Shown here: one piece after another, positions 35,812 to 37,835 of the stretch | Layout of the letters: each line of letters starts with the position of its first letter | How positions within the stretch are numbered: position 1 is the first letter of the stretch | Origin: Kaiparowitsia implicata GSE-PSE-MK54-09C | GTDB taxonomy: Bacteria; Cyanobacteriota; Cyanobacteriia; Elainellales; Elainellaceae | Reading direction: 5' to 3' | DNA length: 37,835 nt | Assembly: GCA_019359435.1 (NCBI GenBank) | Contig: JAHHHI010000016.1 | Location: 1-37,835 of the forward strand | The notes under the pieces: generated by a model | Told to the model about the DNA's origin: nothing | What the model saw: only the letters and a program-made list of their open reading frames with translations | The model's database searches: none | Translations under genes and position numbers: made by a program

Positions 35812-36119
35812 TTACTCGTCGTCATATGTGAACAAACTCGCCAAGTCGCGGTAGCCACTGACGACTCGCAAGATGTCTACTCTAGATTCGGTTTCGGTGT
35901 AGAGAATGAGGTAGCTCTCCATTGAGAGGCTGCGCAGCTCTGGGAGGATTTCGTCGCGTGATCGCCCTAGATGAGGGAATTGGGTAATTCTGTCGAATTT
36001 GGCATCGAGCTTGAGAGGAAGTACTCGGCCTGTTGGAGCCCAATCTGACTGACGATGTAGTCTGCAATGGCCTAGATGTCTTAAATGGCAGGTTGGGTTA
36101 GGTAAAACTGAGGGGCCAT
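35812..36119 (-). pseudogene. parE: ParE-type toxin, inactivated
   Basis: The ATG at 36117-36119 overlaps the antitoxin stop (TAATG). The frame reads MAPQFYLTQPAI, then TAA, DI, TAG, AIADYIVSQIGLQQAEYFLSS, and then loses phase. The rest continues in another frame as LDAKFDRITQFPHLGRSRDEILPELRS and then YLILYTETESRVDILRVVSGYRDL, the normal ParE/RelE-superfamily C-terminus. Both stops are where Gln codons (CAA, CAG) would fit, each explained by one C-to-T change. Restoring one base near CTCTCAAGCTC repairs the frame. ParE toxins poison DNA gyrase; this one should be dead. Confidence 0.85.
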
Positions 36120-36385
36120 TATTCGGCGGAGGTGTGGCGAGACCGCAGGTTTTCTCGAATCTGGGCCATGGCGGTGGGGCCTTCGACGAGTTCGCCACGT
36201 TGGGCTGCTTCCCAACCGATCTGGGCATCTTGCTGGAGTTCGGGGAGTCGCCCTTGATAGATGTCGTCTTGCTGGTCGAGCAGGTGTATGCCTGCTGTGA
36301 TGACCTCTAGGGCAGATTGGTATTTGCCAGCAGCAATCTGGCGCTGGATGAGTTGCTCTAGTTCAGGGGTAAGAACGATTTGCAT
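36119..36385 (-). CDS. parD: ParD-type antitoxin
   Basis: The product is 88 residues, intact. The N-terminus MQIVLTPELEQLIQRQIAAGKYQSALEVITAGIHLLDQQD matches the ribbon-helix-helix DNA-binding part of ParD/CC2985-type antitoxins. The acidic C-terminal half (GWEAAQRGELVEGPTAMAQIRENLR) is the usual toxin-wrapping segment. Antitoxins of this class bind their own promoter and neutralise the toxin. The gene is translationally coupled to the broken parE through a TAATG overlap. With the partner toxin inactive, it may remain as an autoregulator or protect against a related toxin. Confidence 0.88.
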   Translation of the reverse strand: MQIVLTPELEQLIQRQIAAGKYQSALEVITAGIHLLDQQDDIYQGRLPELQQDAQIGWEAAQRGELVEGPTAMAQIRENLRSRHTSAE

Positions 36386-36401
36386 CGGGATGACACCAGC
36401 C

Positions 36402-36884
36402 TCAACTTTTTTGAGTTATGTCTCCCATTTTAAGGTCTCCCTCAACGCCTAGGTTACGAGCAACCACCTGCTCTGTGGATCCATAGCTGCTTACTTGCTC
36501 AATATTGCCGATTTCTGCACTACCCTTGATTCGCACCGTATCCAACACAACTTGAATAGATGGGGCTTGAGCCTGAATTTGCTGAATCAGCTCTTGCAAC
36601 TGAGCCGCAAACCCCTGATCTTCCTCCATCTGGCTGACCAGTTCTCCCTCCAGCACCTGGATATTCTGCTCCGTGGGCTTTTCCTCAGCTCGCTTCAGCA
36701 GACCAGATGTTCCCGCTGATTGGAGTTTATTCTGTACCGTTTTGCGAACCAACTGAACAGTCTCGCCACTTTTTTCAATGGCCGCCTCACCAATCTTCTC
36801 ACCGATTTTTTCGCTGGCCTTCTCCAGCACCTTGGGTAAAACGATTGTAGTCACGACACCAGCCAATACAGAAAGGGGTTCCAT
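36402..36884 (-). CDS. Hypothetical protein with amphipathic N-terminus and glycine-spaced C-terminal motifs
   Basis: The product is 160 residues. AGGAG lies just before the ATG at 36882-36884, so the start is secure. The N-terminal 55 residues (LSVLAGVVTTIVLPKVLEKASEKIGEKIGEAAIEKSGE) begin hydrophobic and become an amphipathic helix. A middle helical region follows (QLQELIQQIQAQ). The C-terminal 40 residues carry spaced short motifs, AEIGNIEQVSSYG, VARNLGVEGDLKMGDITQ, that look like small beta-type repeats. Similar arrangements occur in cyanobacterial proteins linked to STAND NTPases, as far as I remember. The function is unknown. It lies divergent to the gene at 37117 and next to the toxin-antitoxin pair. 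Confidence 0.7.
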   Translation of the reverse strand: MEPLSVLAGVVTTIVLPKVLEKASEKIGEKIGEAAIEKSGETVQLVRKTVQNKLQSAGTSGLLKRAEEKPTEQNIQVLEGELVSQMEEDQGFAAQLQELIQQIQAQAPSIQVVLDTVRIKGSAEIGNIEQVSSYGSTEQVVARNLGVEGDLKMGDITQKS

Positions 36885-37116
36885 AGACTTCTCCTTGTGG
36901 TGAGCTTCAGATAGAGCCTCTACGACCGTCCGTTCAGAGGAGCGCTATCTTTATTCTATGAGCTGGCTGCACACAGAATCATGCTAAGCCTGCCTTGCCT
37001 TTAGACAGTTATAGTCAGGAGCAATCGCCTCATTGCCCTTTGTCAAGCCGAGTATTATTCGCTACAAAGGATTGGATGCTTGCCTCCTTTTTCCTTGCTG
37101 CTATTCAACTAAAGCC

Positions 37117-37728
37117 ATGAGCGATCGCCCAGAATCCCAAAACCCTCAGCAACATGCTCTCACGAACCCACAAGTGGGGCGGGATCTAATTATTCATGGG
37201 GGAATAAAACAGGAAGTTACTCAAAATTTCTATGGAGAAGGATCTCGCCAATCCGAAATCACGGTCGAATGGATGGGGCAGAATTTTGAGGAAGTGAAGG
37301 CGAATGCTGGGGCACGTTACACACCAGAGATTCATATTGACCTACCCGAAGTATGGGTTTTTGAGGGACTGGGTAGAACCGATGCCTTCTTTGATCGCAT
37401 CCAGAACATATATGGTCAGCTATATCGCAGAAGTAACAAAGCAAAACCCATAAACGCCTTACACCAAAGGTTCACAGCTATTTCCAAAAGCCTCGAAGCT
37501 TTGCATCAGCCGATTGCTGTACTGATTACTGCCTTGCAGCAGATTGACAGGGATAGTCTTGTAGAGATCAATTTCCAACACATTGCCGAACTTGCTGCAC
37601 AGGCACAGGCTGAAGAACACAACTTTTACACCGCAACCTGGGATGCAGAATCTTCCTTAAAAACCGATGCTTCACAAGCATTTCACCAGACTGAACTAGC
37701 CTCCCAGTCCAGGGTTGATTCATTGTAA
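37117..37728 (+). CDS. Hypothetical protein, possibly the N-terminal part of a STAND/NTPase-type defence protein
   Basis: The product is 203 residues from the ATG at 37117; the frame extends back to 37033 in poor sequence. A short glycine/asparagine segment (NPQVGRDLIIHGGIKQEVTQNFYGEG) comes first. It is followed by ITVEWMGQNFEEVKANAGARYTPEIHIDLPEVWVFEGLGRTDAFFDRI and then helices. The RYTPExxxDLP...GLGRT block resembles, from memory, the segment preceding the P-loop in large cyanobacterial STAND-type ATPases. Here the frame stops at 37728 before any P-loop, so it is either a stand-alone adaptor or a truncated gene. The window ends too soon to decide. Confidence 0.6.
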   Translation: MSDRPESQNPQQHALTNPQVGRDLIIHGGIKQEVTQNFYGEGSRQSEITVEWMGQNFEEVKANAGARYTPEIHIDLPEVWVFEGLGRTDAFFDRIQNIYGQLYRRSNKAKPINALHQRFTAISKSLEALHQPIAVLITALQQIDRDSLVEINFQHIAELAAQAQAEEHNFYTATWDAESSLKTDASQAFHQTELASQSRVDSL

Positions 37729-37835
37729 GAGGTGAAAAATCTGGTCAATTTGGTTGGCGAGCGTTCGTAGAGCGGAGGTCAGCGAATGAAATCCATTGAG
37801 CCGGAGCACATTGATAGTAATGGTTCGAAATAGCG
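37729..37835. other. Right edge of the window
   Basis: The last 107 bp carry no recognisable gene. Whether the preceding gene continues in another frame, or the right end of the integrated element lies beyond, cannot be seen. Confidence 0.5.

Noticed and set aside
35812-36228. Continuous 138-codon minus-strand frame as an intact protein
   Set aside because: Its first half is an out-of-phase reading of parD and of the start of parE; only the C-terminal half is genuine toxin sequence.
37800-37835. GGTTCGAA near the right edge as a duplicated tRNA end (attR)
   Set aside because: Only eight bases match the T-loop of tRNA-Ala, which is far too short for an attachment repeat.

Overview
This window comes from a cyanobacterial chromosome, most likely a filamentous Leptolyngbya/Nodosilinea-type organism. 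The octamer GCGATCGC (HIP1) is scattered through most genes. Several products are typical of cyanobacteria: DUF3747, DUF3352, a sulfiredoxin, a hybrid Ser/Thr-His kinase, an A2-type cytochrome oxidase with the HPAVY motif, and an ethylene-receptor-like kinase.

Layout. Positions 1-3973 hold the tail of an unidentified gene, inorganic pyrophosphatase (-), a small membrane protein (-), S-adenosylhomocysteine hydrolase and an ExoD-like protein. Positions 3997-11507 hold an 1829-residue signalling kinase (-) divergent from an ABC exporter (+), followed by an 11-bp tandem repeat. Positions 12169-15699 are the coxBAC operon of the respiratory terminal oxidase, followed by repeat hairpins and a strong terminator. 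Positions 16496-25385 are mixed chromosomal genes: DUF3747/SPOR, a TRIC channel, a GlsB-type stress protein, an M15 peptidase with three N-terminal repeats, an HTH protein, sulfiredoxin, a beta-hydroxyacid dehydrogenase and DUF3352. Positions 25384-26652 hold a band-7/prohibitin gene bracketed by two inverted copies of a complex palindromic element. Positions 26954-29080 encode a sensor kinase whose membrane domain matches the ethylene-binding domain of plant ETR1.

From about 30263 to the right edge the window looks like an integrative element next to tRNA-Ala(CGC). It carries a tyrosine integrase, a divergent CI-like repressor and Ner-like regulator with an operator region between them, a small DNA-binding protein, and a TOPRIM primase-DUF3987 helicase gene. 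This is followed by an array of 11 CGGTAGAC/GTCTACCG motifs, a ParD antitoxin with a dead ParE toxin, and two divergent genes of uncertain, possibly defence-related, function. No right attachment site is visible.

Most notable points. (1) The primase-helicase gene is split by two short insertions of about 34 and 26 nt. They look like diverged copies of one small dispersed repeat, and removing both restores a single 795-codon frame. (2) The inverted palindromic elements around the band-7 gene differ by a compensatory base-pair change. A third element with unrelated stems but the same plan lies near 17.9 kb. (3) The element carries a dense inverted/direct motif array next to its replication gene. 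(4) The toxin is broken by two nonsense codons and a frameshift while its antitoxin is intact. All family assignments are from motif recognition by eye; no database search was run.
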